Part shown: positions 24,751-33,388 of the stretch, in pieces
How positions within the stretch are numbered: the stretch's first letter is position 1
Layout: each line of letters starts with the position of its first letter
DNA from: an archaeon
GTDB lineage: Archaea; Micrarchaeota; Micrarchaeia; Norongarragalinales; UBA97
Length of the DNA: 64,000 nt
Assembly: GCA_020057405.1 (NCBI GenBank)
Contig: JAGVFW010000004.1
Coordinates: 62,001 to 126,000 of the forward strand
Reading direction: 5' to 3'
The notes under the pieces: generated by a model
Seen by the model: only the letters and a program-made list of their open reading frames with translations
Told to the model about the DNA's origin: nothing
The model's database searches: none
Translations under genes and position numbers: made by a program

Positions 24751-25365
24751 GTGTTTAACCTATTCCGGCGAAAACCGGTAAAACTATCTATCGGAATAAA
24801 ACATGGCGTGAACCTATTCGATTCACCTAAAGACAATGAAAAGCGTAAGCTAAAACTTATTTCCAAAATCAAAACTCAAATCGACCGCGCCTTTAAAAAC
24901 GGCGCTCGGTCCATAGCAATCGAATTGACGCAATCCGAACTCGAAACCGTGACAGAAAATGGCGTCGATGCTGAAGCTCACGGAAAACTTATGAAAAGCT
25001 GGAACTTTGGCGTAGAGCCCGAAGGACTTCCCTTGGCTCCGTTTCTACAAGCAGCGGTTCACGCCAAAAAGTTAGGCATGAAAATAACGCCAATAGACTC
25101 TGCGCAAAATAAAACGGTTGCCATCCGCATCCTCGGACAAGCACACCCCGAATTGCTGCGCGCATTGGCGGGCTTTCCCGACGCTAAGAAAAATCTTGAG
25201 CAGATAAAGAATGCAGTCGTGAAGATTAGGAAAAAGGTAGATCCGCTGTTTTTGAAAAGAATACAAAATGCAGATTCCGACATCATTTTGTACGGCTCTA
25301 GCCATCAGGATACCCTAAAGTCAGATTTGAAAAACTACAAGCACATTAAGATAGAATTATGGTGA
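24751..25365 (+). CDS. Hypothetical protein, possibly TraB/TIKI-like
   Basis: 204 aa, GTG start, Lys-rich and more AT-rich than serS and prf1 on either side. The layout 'SIAIELTQSELE', then 'FLQAAVHAKKLGMKITPIDSAQNKTVAIRIL' resembles the Glu…Asp spacing of TraB/TIKI-type proteins, but this is weak. No signal peptide or membrane helix. Base use suggests lateral gain. It is inserted between two translation genes with short gaps (4 and 5 nt). Confidence 0.6.
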   Translation: MFNLFRRKPVKLSIGIKHGVNLFDSPKDNEKRKLKLISKIKTQIDRAFKNGARSIAIELTQSELETVTENGVDAEAHGKLMKSWNFGVEPEGLPLAPFLQAAVHAKKLGMKITPIDSAQNKTVAIRILGQAHPELLRALAGFPDAKKNLEQIKNAVVKIRKKVDPLFLKRIQNADSDIILYGSSHQDTLKSDLKNYKHIKIELW

Positions 25366-25370
25366 ACTGA

Positions 25371-26582
25371 ATGTCAATTGATGCGAAGAGCAAGGAAGTT
25401 TACGAGTTCAAGAAGCAGCTAAAAGCACTGGAAAGCTACCGCGGCAGGGGCACCGAGCTCATCACAGTCTACATCACCCCCGGCTACCAAATCAGCGACA
25501 TCATGGGCAAGCTAAAAGAGGAAGCCGGCCAGGCGACCAACATCAAGAGCACGGGAACGCGCAACAACGTTACCGACGCGCTTGCCAAGATTATTGCGTA
25601 TCTAAAAAACTTCAAGACTCCGCCACAAAACGGCATGGCGATATTCTGCGGCAACGTCTCGGAAACCGAAGGCAAGCCGGACATCCAGCTCTTTAGCATC
25701 GAGCCTCCGGCGCCACTGCACGTGCAGTTCTACCGCTGCGAAAGCATCTTCGTGCTGGACCCGCTAAGGGAGCTCATCGAGCACGAGGGCGCCTACGGAT
25801 TGGTCGTGATGGACGGAAAGGAAGCGACGGTCGCGGTCCTTCGCGGCAAGAACATCAAGGTCATCAAGCAAATCCACTCGACGGCTCACGCAAAAACTCA
25901 CAAAGGCGGCCAAAGTGCCGCACGATTCCAGCGCCTTCGCGAGGAAGGCATCGAGTGGTTCCAGGAACGAATAGGCGAGGCAATGAACGCGTTTCTTGAA
26001 GTCAAGGGGTTCAAGGGCGTGATTGCCGGCGGGCCGGGCCCCGCGAAAGAGGATTTCATCAAAGCAAAGCCTTTCAACTACCAGCTAAAGATTCTCGCAG
26101 TCGTTGACACGGGCTATACCGACGAGTACGGCCTGCGCGAACTGCTCGACAAGGCGGGAGAAGTCATTTCCGAGCAGGAATCGGTCGTCGAGAAGAAACT
26201 GGTTGCGGAGTTCATGAGCCAGGCCGCGCGAGGGGGCGCCGTAGTCTACGGCTACGACGCGGTAAAGCAGGCGATTGAGGCCAACCAAGCCAAGCAAGTG
26301 CTTGTGACCGAGAACCAGAACTTCTACAAGCTCGACCTGCAGTGCTCGGCCTGCAACTTCACTTCGACGATGACAAGCACGAACAACATTTTCGAGTCCG
26401 ACTGCCCCAACTGCAAGAGCGGCAAGCTAAGGAGCGTCAAAAGCACCGACTTGATTAACGAGCTAATCGGCATGGCCGAGGACCGGTCTGTGCCGGTTGA
26501 AATGATTTCAAACGAGACTAGCGAAGGCGAGCAGTTCGCCGGCGGCTTCCACGGCATCGGCGCTTTCCTAAGGTATAAATAG
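25371..26582 (+). CDS. prf1: Peptide chain release factor aRF1
   Basis: 403 aa. Domain 1 carries the stop-codon-recognition motif NIKS (in 'ATNIKSTGTR') and domain 2 the catalytic GGQ in 'KTHKGGQSAARFQRLREE'. Domain 3 has a zinc-ribbon-like CSACNF…CPNCKSG. It recognises all three stop codons and triggers peptide release, with aIF2/aEF1-like partners and ABCE1 in recycling. Confidence 0.98.
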   Translation: MSIDAKSKEVYEFKKQLKALESYRGRGTELITVYITPGYQISDIMGKLKEEAGQATNIKSTGTRNNVTDALAKIIAYLKNFKTPPQNGMAIFCGNVSETEGKPDIQLFSIEPPAPLHVQFYRCESIFVLDPLRELIEHEGAYGLVVMDGKEATVAVLRGKNIKVIKQIHSTAHAKTHKGGQSAARFQRLREEGIEWFQERIGEAMNAFLEVKGFKGVIAGGPGPAKEDFIKAKPFNYQLKILAVVDTGYTDEYGLRELLDKAGEVISEQESVVEKKLVAEFMSQAARGGAVVYGYDAVKQAIEANQAKQVLVTENQNFYKLDLQCSACNFTSTMTSTNNIFESDCPNCKSGKLRSVKSTDLINELIGMAEDRSVPVEMISNETSEGEQFAGGFHGIGAFLRYK

Positions 26583-26607
26583 GCTAAAAATCGAGAGAGT
26601 AATCAAA

Positions 26608-26859
26608 ATGGGCCTGCTTGAAAACATCGGAAACAACATTGTCGAGAGCCTCACGAGCAGCCTGCGCAGGTTCGCGTCGTTCATATTCCTGCTATTCGCC
26701 TTAGGCGTCGCCTACGGCGCCCTCATCATCACGCACAACCCGGCAATGCTCGTCTGGGCAATCGGCATACCCGTCCTCCTAGCCGTTCTCGCCTACTTCA
26801 ACACCGCCTTTGCGGTCATCAGCTTCATCCTGCTCGGACTACTGCTGCTAGTGTTCTAA
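26608..26859 (+). CDS. Small two- or three-helix membrane protein, unknown
   Basis: 83 aa with an amphipathic N-terminus and about three hydrophobic segments (22–42, 48–64, 67–83). It ends in a run of Leu. No family recognised. Follows prf1 by 25 nt on the same strand. Confidence 0.6.
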   Translation: MGLLENIGNNIVESLTSSLRRFASFIFLLFALGVAYGALIITHNPAMLVWAIGIPVLLAVLAYFNTAFAVISFILLGLLLLVF

Positions 26860-26945
26860 AGCGGTAAAGGAAAGGGCATAAGCCATTTTAAGCACTGGCG
26901 CGGTACTTTCTCTGGCGCGGCAACCTGCGCCGGAAATGCACGGGA

Positions 26946-27617
26946 ATGAAACTACAACCGCCATCGTTTGACCGCGAGCAAGTCCTCTTGACGCTAGACA
27001 AGCTTTTGGGCGTCAACCGCAAGTCCCACGCAAAGGAACACAAACTCAAGTGGAAACTCCCCGAACAAAGACTTTCGTTTTCACTCAAGGACGCCGAACT
27101 CACCGTCGCGGGCCTAAAGAAAAACAGCGTGCGCTTCGTAGGGGGAGGGGAATACTCGGAAATAGTGCACGCCAAGGACATGGGCGGAATGTTCGCCTAC
27201 ATGCTCGTCCGCACCGACTCGAAAACAGAAGAAGAGACTATTGTCGCCGAGACTTACATGCTGCAGGAAGAAGACAAGCTCGGCTTTGACATCACAAGCG
27301 CATTCAAGTTCGCCGAAGACCTCGAACAAATCGGTTACGTGAAGGCATTTGACCGCGAGTACGACGTGTGGCGCTTCCTCTACTTCGAAGTGCCGGTCAC
27401 AGTTTACGCAATCAGGGGCTTTGGTGACTTCCTTGAGCTCGCACTGCCGGCAACCAACTTCCCGCGCCAACGCGAGCGGGCGCAAAAGCACGCTTACGAA
27501 CTTGCCGAAAAGCTTGGCTTCAAGAAGGAAGAGGCAATGGGCACCGACGTCGTCACCCTCCAGCTAGCAGCCATGATGGACGCGGCGCAAAAAGGCGGGC
27601 AAAAGCAAAGGCGCTGA
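26946..27617 (+). CDS. Hypothetical protein with CYTH-like features
   Basis: 223 aa. The arrangement 'FAEDLEQIGYVKAFDREYDVWRF', 'VTVYAIRGFGDFLELALPA' and then a C-terminal helix with 'LAEKLGF' resembles the second half of CYTH (triphosphate tunnel) proteins, which bind triphosphates through alternating charged strands. The first half has no clear ExExK motif, so the link is tentative. No signal peptide. An ATG at 26946. Confidence 0.55.
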   Translation: MKLQPPSFDREQVLLTLDKLLGVNRKSHAKEHKLKWKLPEQRLSFSLKDAELTVAGLKKNSVRFVGGGEYSEIVHAKDMGGMFAYMLVRTDSKTEEETIVAETYMLQEEDKLGFDITSAFKFAEDLEQIGYVKAFDREYDVWRFLYFEVPVTVYAIRGFGDFLELALPATNFPRQRERAQKHAYELAEKLGFKKEEAMGTDVVTLQLAAMMDAAQKGGQKQRR

Positions 27618-27742
27618 AGCGCAGCCAAGGATAGTTCAAATCCCTCCACGCAGCCTGTATCTTTCTAGGGTCTTCCATTTTCTTTAAGGAATGGCCTAAG
27701 GAAAAGCAAGCATTAAATAGATTAGGAAAGTTAAGTTATTTT

Positions 27743-28669
27743 ATGAAAATTCTTGCGGCAATAGCCGTTATATTGGCCCTCGTAATGCTCGGTTGCTTGA
27801 CTAATTCGACATCCCAAAACGATGTTTTGCCAGAAAACCAAACCACGCCAACGCCATCTTCCAGCATTGCCGCCTCCCCTACCGCCAGCCCTAGCACTAT
27901 CGGCTACCCGAAGATAGGCGGGTCCAATGAAAAAATCATTCGACCACAAGAATGTCCGGACAAAGCAAGATTTGTTATAGAACAAAAAGGATTTGCAGAT
28001 ATACGCTCATGTCGGCAGCAAGAACAAGCCATTGACGGCAAAACTGCTTGGTTTGTTGAAATTTATTATGGTCCTGGAATGGATTGTCCTGCGGGATGTA
28101 TTTATGCTAAATTTCTAGGGATAGTGGACGGAACAGAAATTCATGAACTGGGGCTTGCCCCCCGAATTAATTTCAACGATTTTATTCAGGAGGTATGTGG
28201 CTCTGAAACTAAAATTATCAAATATAAAGATACTTACAAATGGGCGGTTTTCTTTAATGGAACCCCGGGTGGGAAAGCGGTTTACCTAATAAATGAAACG
28301 ATTACTAAGCCTGGACTTGAATACCCGTATTCAGGATGGGACGGATGGGACACGACAGAACTTACTATAAACGAATATATCGCTCCGAAAATATGCAGTG
28401 AGGGTAATTGTCACCCGTACCTTGGCCCATATCACTACCTGGATTTTGATGAGTTTATGGCCGTCAAAGGGACCGAACTGTTCGACAATCTGGGAATTAA
28501 TATATCTCAATTACAAAGAACCAACAATAGAGCTACGGTGGAAGTGAAGTGCGTAGATAAAAAAGCTATCGCAGATGTCGAAATTCTTGATAATAAAACT
28601 AATTGTAAATACAAATTCAACTTGCATTTAGATGGCAGTAATGATGACTACCTAGGATGTAAGCCTTAA
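27743..28669 (+). CDS. Putative lipoprotein, AT-rich, unknown
   Basis: 308 aa. Signal peptide with a lipobox-type end (ALVMLGC, Cys near residue 18), then a Ser/Thr/Pro-rich linker (residues 30–55) and a globular domain with several Cys (CPDK, CPAGC, CSEGNC) that could form disulfides. No family recognised. Beyond the first 200 nt the base composition is clearly more AT-rich than the neighbourhood, suggesting recent acquisition. A TATA-like 'CATTAAATAG' (27712–27721) lies about 25 nt before the ATG. Confidence 0.7.
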   Translation: MKILAAIAVILALVMLGCLTNSTSQNDVLPENQTTPTPSSSIAASPTASPSTIGYPKIGGSNEKIIRPQECPDKARFVIEQKGFADIRSCRQQEQAIDGKTAWFVEIYYGPGMDCPAGCIYAKFLGIVDGTEIHELGLAPRINFNDFIQEVCGSETKIIKYKDTYKWAVFFNGTPGGKAVYLINETITKPGLEYPYSGWDGWDTTELTINEYIAPKICSEGNCHPYLGPYHYLDFDEFMAVKGTELFDNLGINISQLQRTNNRATVEVKCVDKKAIADVEILDNKTNCKYKFNLHLDGSNDDYLGCKP

Positions 28670-28766
28670 ACAACAAATACAATTGTTCATGTGGAATTGG
28701 GCCTGATTTTACGGGGTGTTCTTCTAGCCCATATCTAAGCTTACTCCCCCTGCACTTAGTCCCAGT

Positions 28767-29276
28767 CTATTCGAAACACTTTTTGAACAGCTCCCTAACG
28801 CGTTTTTTCTTCGCTTTAGTCGCCCTAACTGCTACCACGCCCTTGTTGGGCTGGCCGTAGAAGAGAAGCGAGCCTTCGGGAACCGCGAGCAGTAAAGGCA
28901 GGAGGAGCAGGTCTTCCTCGCCGTCAACGAAGATAACGGCGGGGCGGCCGCTTACGGCAGCGCTTACTGCAGCCTTGACTGCCTTTTGCGCGCCTGTGGA
29001 AATAGTGCCCGCGGGGTTCTTGCACTTGAATGAAACTGATTTGAGCGCGCGGAGTTTTTTTGCCAGCCTCACTTCAATGGGCTTTCGCTGGACTTGAAAG
29101 TCGACTATTGAAATACTTGGAACAAAATGGGAGAGAAAAAGGAGTGTCGTGACATCCCCGACAGTAGCGGTGAGGTCCTCACGCGTTGATTGGAAGAGAG
29201 TGACGGCATCGCGGGAAGAGAGCAGGCGTCCGAGTGGCCTTTTGAGGAACCGTCGGAACGCGGGCTTAAGCTTCAT
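28767..29276 (-). CDS. GTP-dependent dephospho-CoA kinase (DUF359)
   Basis: 169 aa. Archaeal DUF359 pattern: 'VGDVTTLLFLSHFVPSISIVDFQVQRKP', 'CKNPAGTIS', 'FVDGEEDLLLLPLLLAVPEGSLLFYGQPNKGVV'. The acidic 'DGEEDL' holds catalytic residues. It makes CoA from dephospho-CoA using GTP, the archaeal last step. The ATG at 29276 is chosen; a longer frame passes through an acidic mini-ORF in another frame. Confidence 0.92.
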   Translation of the reverse strand: MKLKPAFRRFLKRPLGRLLSSRDAVTLFQSTREDLTATVGDVTTLLFLSHFVPSISIVDFQVQRKPIEVRLAKKLRALKSVSFKCKNPAGTISTGAQKAVKAAVSAAVSGRPAVIFVDGEEDLLLLPLLLAVPEGSLLFYGQPNKGVVAVRATKAKKKRVRELFKKCFE

Positions 29277-29301
29277 CGCGAAAGTCCTTCTTTGAAGAGT
29301 T

Positions 29302-29433
29302 TTACTCGTCGCCGCCGTCGTCGTCTTCGTCCCACTCTTCGTCTTCGTCCCAATCCTCTTCGTCATCCGAGTCGTCGTCTTCGGCCATCTTGAAGACGGG
29401 TGGGAATGAGTAGGGTAGTCCATACATTTTCAT
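29302..29433 (-). CDS. Acidic mini-protein, 43 aa
   Basis: A short ORF starts 'MKMYGLPYSFPPVFKM' and then becomes almost wholly Asp/Glu with Trp (about 25 residues). A GAGGTGA ribosome-binding site lies 7 nt upstream and a TATA-like GTTTATAAAC near 29477–29486. It is 25 nt upstream of the dephospho-CoA kinase gene and likely cotranscribed. No family recognised; the acidic tail may bind a basic partner such as a ribosomal protein. Short length makes it tentative. Confidence 0.55.
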   Translation of the reverse strand: MKMYGLPYSFPPVFKMAEDDDSDDEEDWDEDEEWDEDDDGGDE

Positions 29434-29478
29434 TTGGTGAGTCACCTCTGCAAAGTCTATTTAATTATCTGCAGTCGT

Positions 29479-30039
29479 TTATAAACCTTTTCCACCGGAG
29501 CGGGTTGCGAGGCCCGAAAGCGGCGGTTTGACCAGCAAGGCCGTCCAGTCGACTGAATCGCTTTTTCGGCTCTTTACCCGGTTTAGGAGAAATTTTGGAG
29601 TCCTTCGCTTGGTGGCGTCCACTTGAATGACTTTTTGGCTACCGTAGCTGCCTTCGGCCTTCAGGACGCAGTAGTCGAGGGCTTCCGCAACAGCATTGTC
29701 GGCCGCCTTTTGCTTGCCGTAGCCGCGTTTGGCGTAGCGCTTAAGGAGCACGCGCGGGTCGCATCGCAGCACGAGAACGGCGTCGGCCGGGAGCGCAAAC
29801 TCGCAGAGCAAATGGCCCTCGACGACGATGGAGTGGCTGGCTGAAAACCGCTTCAGAAGAGCCTTGCGGAGCTTCCTTAAGTCGACAGTGAGCTCGTTTT
29901 CGCCCCTTGCTTTCTTGGCGGCGCCAATTTCCTTGGCCAGGTCGTTGGCGTGAACTAGCTCGGCGTCAAGGAGCTTGGCTAGTGCCTTCGAAATTGTGGT
30001 CTTGCCCGCCGCGGGCACCCCAGTGATGACGAGTCGCAT
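29479..30039 (-). CDS. AK6/Fap7-like adenylate kinase
   Basis: 186 aa. P-loop 'GVPAAGKTTISKAL' at residue 7–20, then 'VHANDLAKEIGA' and 'IVVEGHLLCEFALPADAVLVLRCDP', the AK6/Fap7 pattern. These small dual ATPase/adenylate kinases act in small-subunit ribosome maturation. The C-terminal 30 residues differ from the typical family. The ATG at 30039 lies 10 nt after the FttA stop, so one operon. Confidence 0.87.
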   Translation of the reverse strand: MRLVITGVPAAGKTTISKALAKLLDAELVHANDLAKEIGAAKKARGENELTVDLRKLRKALLKRFSASHSIVVEGHLLCEFALPADAVLVLRCDPRVLLKRYAKRGYGKQKAADNAVAEALDYCVLKAEGSYGSQKVIQVDATKRRTPKFLLNRVKSRKSDSVDWTALLVKPPLSGLATRSGGKGL

Positions 30040-30049
30040 TATTTCCACT

Positions 30050-31945
30050 TTACTTTAAGCGTATGCTGTCGAGGTTCATAGGCACTTGCGTCTGCACGTG
30101 CAGCATGCGGTTTAGCGTGCGCGCAAGCTCTTCGCACTTGCCTTCCTCGCCGTGCATGGTCATGATGCGGGATGGCTTTGGCCGCAGGTTTCGCGTCCAT
30201 GCAAGCAATTGCGGCCTGTCCGAGTGGCCCGAGAAGCCGTCGAGAGTGAAGTTGGTGAGCTTGACGTGGATGGACTCCTGCTTGTTGGCGCTGTTTAGCA
30301 CAGGCACTTCGCGCTCGCCGTGCTGAATCTTGCGGCCAAGGGTGAGGGCCGCCTGGTAGCCGACGAAGACAAGCGAGTTGCGCTCGTCGTGGGCCATCAT
30401 CTTGAGGTACTCGACACTCGGTCCGCCCGTAAGCATGCCGCTTGGGGCGACGATGACACACGGGTCGTCGCTCTCAACTATCGCCTTTCGCTGGTCGTTG
30501 TTCTTCACGCTCTTGAACATGGGCTTGTCAAACGGCGAGTCGTTCTGCAGGATGCGGCGCTGCACGTTTCTGCGCAGGTACTCGGGATAGACGGTGTGGA
30601 TGGCGCTAGACTCTTTGACCATGCCGTCAAGGTAGACGGTGAAGTCCGGGTCCTTGAACTTTTCCTCAAGCACGAGCATTACCTCTTGCGCGCGGCCCGA
30701 GGCGATGACTGGAATGAGCACTTTGCCGCGCTTGGCGACAGTCTGGGCGACGATTTCGGCAAGCTTGGTCTCGCTTTCCTCAAGCCTTGGCTTGATGTCG
30801 GCGTGCCCGCCGTAAGTCGACTCGATTAAGAGCGTTTCCACGCGTGGGAAGTTGGTTGACGCCGGCTCGCAAAGTTTCGTGCGGCCGTACTTGAGGTCGG
30901 CACTATAGACTAAGTTGTGCATGCCCTCGCCGATGTGAAGGTGCACCATGGCACTCCCCAGCATGTGGCCCGCGTTGTGGAAGGTGAAGCGGATGTCGTT
31001 AGTCACGTCGGTGACTTCGCCGTACTCGCGAGTGATGATGTGCGCGAGCTGTTTTTTGATGTCGCGCTCGCCAAAGGGTGCCTTGCCCGTCTCGCTGTGC
31101 ATGACGTTGATGCAGTCCTGCTGGAGCAACACCATCATGTCGCGGGTCGGGGGCGTGACGTAAGTCGGTCCTTCGTAGCCGTAGGCGTAGAGGTAGGGCA
31201 CGAAGCCGCTGTGGTCAAGGTGGGCGTGGGAAATGATGACTGCGTCGATTTGCTCAAGCGAGAGGCCCATGGCGTTAAGGTACGGATACGCTCGGCTGGC
31301 GTCGCTGGTGTCGATGTTGATGCCGCAGTCGATAATGACGTTGGAATTAGGCGTTTGCAAGAGAAAACAGCTTCGGCCGACTTCGCGGAATCCGCCAAGG
31401 GCGGTGATTTTGACCCACTCGCAGGGCTTTCCGGGAATGGTGAAGAGCTTCTTGCCTAAGTTTACGAGGAACTTCTTGCGCTGTTCGCTCATCGTGTGGC
31501 TCGCACCCCGTATGGCTGCAATAGTCTCGCTGGGCATTGTCGGCGAGCGCAGCACCCGGGGCGACCAGCCGGTTGCCAGGATGATGGACTTTAGCACAGA
31601 GCCCTGCTTGCCGATGACAATGCCGGGCTTCATCGTCTCAATGATGACTTCGTTGAAGTTCGGGTCAAAGTGGATGTCCTTTACGCCGGCTTCCTCGGGA
31701 ATGAGTTCCTTTAGCTTGGCCATGGCGCGCTCAACGGGCATTAGGACGCTTGAGTCGGCGCGCACGACGATTTTCTTGCGCAGCTTGCCCGCTATGCGGG
31801 TGATAAGGTGCTCGTCGGAGTAAAACGCCTGCATGTTCTTGATGTAGATGACAATCTGGGGGCCCTCGAGCTCGACTTTGACGAGTTCGCAGGCTTGGGG
31901 CAGGACTGACTTGACTGTTTCTTCGATTTCCTTTAAGCCACTCAT
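30050..31945 (-). CDS. fttA: Transcription termination factor FttA (aCPSF1), KH–beta-CASP ribonuclease
   Basis: 631 aa. Two N-terminal KH-like domains ('PGIVIGKQGSVLKSIILATGW'), then a metallo-beta-lactamase core with the zinc motif 'SHAHLDHSGFVPYLY' and 'HNAGHMLGSAMV', then a beta-CASP domain ending 'SGHSDRPQLLAW'. It cleaves nascent RNA at U-rich sites and terminates transcription in archaea. The ATG at 31945 has an AGAGG ribosome-binding site and a TATA box near 31989. Confidence 0.97.
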   Translation of the reverse strand: MSGLKEIEETVKSVLPQACELVKVELEGPQIVIYIKNMQAFYSDEHLITRIAGKLRKKIVVRADSSVLMPVERAMAKLKELIPEEAGVKDIHFDPNFNEVIIETMKPGIVIGKQGSVLKSIILATGWSPRVLRSPTMPSETIAAIRGASHTMSEQRKKFLVNLGKKLFTIPGKPCEWVKITALGGFREVGRSCFLLQTPNSNVIIDCGINIDTSDASRAYPYLNAMGLSLEQIDAVIISHAHLDHSGFVPYLYAYGYEGPTYVTPPTRDMMVLLQQDCINVMHSETGKAPFGERDIKKQLAHIITREYGEVTDVTNDIRFTFHNAGHMLGSAMVHLHIGEGMHNLVYSADLKYGRTKLCEPASTNFPRVETLLIESTYGGHADIKPRLEESETKLAEIVAQTVAKRGKVLIPVIASGRAQEVMLVLEEKFKDPDFTVYLDGMVKESSAIHTVYPEYLRRNVQRRILQNDSPFDKPMFKSVKNNDQRKAIVESDDPCVIVAPSGMLTGGPSVEYLKMMAHDERNSLVFVGYQAALTLGRKIQHGEREVPVLNSANKQESIHVKLTNFTLDGFSGHSDRPQLLAWTRNLRPKPSRIMTMHGEEGKCEELARTLNRMLHVQTQVPMNLDSIRLK

Positions 31946-32045
31946 AGTAATTTTCCTCTTTTCAGATATAACTCGAGCTAATGCGCTTATACTGTAAACT
32001 AACGGGGTTGCCTCCCAAATTTCAGGGTTGGTGAAAATCTTTGTT

Positions 32046-32675
32046 TTACGAAAGCGCGGGTATGACCGGAGCGGTCTTGTACTTCTTAATCGAGTCGCGG
32101 CTGATTGCAACCACGTCGATTCCCTCGCCGCTTGCGCTGTCGCGCTTGATTGCCGCGCGGATTGCCCGCTTGGCCAGCTCGACGGCGTCCTCTTCCTTCA
32201 TGCCTTCCTTAAAGCCGTCGTCAAGCACGCCGTACGCGACGATGCTGCCGCTCCCAGTTGACGTGTATTTCTCCTCAAGCAATCCGCCGAAGAGGTCGAC
32301 GTCAAAGAGGCGGGGCGCCGTGTCGTAGCCGCCGATGATGATTTGGACGATGTACGGGAAGTACTTGCTTCCCTGCAAGACGTTTGCAAGAAGCGTCGCC
32401 GAGCCCTGGATTGAGAGAGCCTCGCCGCTTGAATACTTGTACATCTCAAGCTCTGCGCGAAGCAGCCGCGCGAGTGACTGCGCGTCGCCAACCCCACCGG
32501 CGGTAGTGATTGCAATTCTATCGCCGACGGGGAGAATCTTCTCGACGTCCTTGCTTGCGATGAAGGTGCCCATGGTCGCGCGCTTTTCAGCGGCAAGGAT
32601 TACGCCCTTGTCGTAGACTATGCCGACAGTCGTAGTGCCCTTGAACTTCTTGTCTTCAGCGCTGTTATCATTCAT
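32046..32675 (-). CDS. psmB: Proteasome subunit beta
   Basis: 209 aa with a 13-residue propeptide cut before the catalytic Thr in 'FKGTTTVGIVYDKGVILAAEKRATMG'. Catalytic Lys and Asp are in place. It forms the inner peptidase rings of the 20S core with PsmA at 12638. A TATA box TTTAAATA (32735–32742, minus) lies about 60 nt upstream. Confidence 0.97.
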   Translation of the reverse strand: MNDNSAEDKKFKGTTTVGIVYDKGVILAAEKRATMGTFIASKDVEKILPVGDRIAITTAGGVGDAQSLARLLRAELEMYKYSSGEALSIQGSATLLANVLQGSKYFPYIVQIIIGGYDTAPRLFDVDLFGGLLEEKYTSTGSGSIVAYGVLDDGFKEGMKEEDAVELAKRAIRAAIKRDSASGEGIDVVAISRDSIKKYKTAPVIPALS

Positions 32676-32734
32676 GCGCTACCACCCCATGATAGAAACC
32701 GAAACGGATTGCAACACACCTTTGTTCCCAAAAA

Positions 32735-32742
32735 TATTTAAA
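32735..32742 (-). promoter_or_regulatory. TATA box of psmB
   Basis: TTTAAATA on the minus strand, followed by ATTTTTGGG. With a start 25 nt downstream the psmB leader is about 35 nt. Confidence 0.5.
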
Positions 32743-32749
32743 CCATCTG

Positions 32750-33385
32750 TTATACCGAGTCTGGCGACTCGTAGTCCTCACAGAACGAAACCGTCTTCAC
32801 TCCGGGCACGTATCTCAGGCAGCGGGCGACAAACCCGAGCTTTCGGGAAATGAAGTCAGTGTCCTTTCGCACGCCAGCGGATGCGGAGACCTTGACAACG
32901 GAGCCCTCAAGCACTGCAGTGCAGCCCGAAAGCATGTGCTCCTGCATGCCAGTCACCTTGTCTGCCGGAGTCGAGAAAGACTTTTGGATGGTAAACTCGT
33001 ACTCAACCAGCTTACCCGCCAGCTCGTGGTTAAAGTCAACGCGAACCCTGCCGCCGCTAACGCTTTGGATGCGCGCAGGCACGCCGTCAAGCTCTACGGG
33101 CAGTCCCGCAACGGGCTCTAGGCCCTGGCGGTGGAACTGCTCAAGGGGAATTAAGCGAACCGCGTCGTCACGGCGCTCGCCAAAAGCATTCTCTGGAGCG
33201 AGGGAAACTTTAGTCGCCGAACCCACCTCAGCAGCGAGCAGGGCATCATCGAGGCCCTTGACAACCTGGCCCTCGCCGGCAAATACGACTAGGGGCTTTT
33301 CGCTCTTCTCGAACACTGCACCGCCAGCACTGCCAGTAATCATGACTTCAATAAGATCGCCTTTCGAAACCTTCACTAAAACCAC
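32750..33385 (-). CDS. FKBP-type peptidyl-prolyl isomerase (SlyD-like)
   Basis: 211 aa. The FKBP core 'VFAGEGQVVKGLDDALLAAEVGSATKVSLAPENAFGERR' with an inserted-in-flap domain (about residues 85–135, 'DFNHELAGKLVEYEF') is the archaeal SlyD-like long form. The C-terminal 70 residues are an extra domain seen in long archaeal FKBPs. It acts as prolyl isomerase and chaperone. It starts 3 nt after the upstream secreted-protein stop. Confidence 0.92.
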   Translation of the reverse strand: MVLVKVSKGDLIEVMITGSAGGAVFEKSEKPLVVFAGEGQVVKGLDDALLAAEVGSATKVSLAPENAFGERRDDAVRLIPLEQFHRQGLEPVAGLPVELDGVPARIQSVSGGRVRVDFNHELAGKLVEYEFTIQKSFSTPADKVTGMQEHMLSGCTAVLEGSVVKVSASAGVRKDTDFISRKLGFVARCLRYVPGVKTVSFCEDYESPDSV

Positions 33386-33388
33386 CCT

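Noticed and set aside
27625-27660. A possible tRNA T-arm (GTTCAAATCCC)
   Set aside because: The stem bases do not pair and no acceptor or anticodon arm is present nearby.
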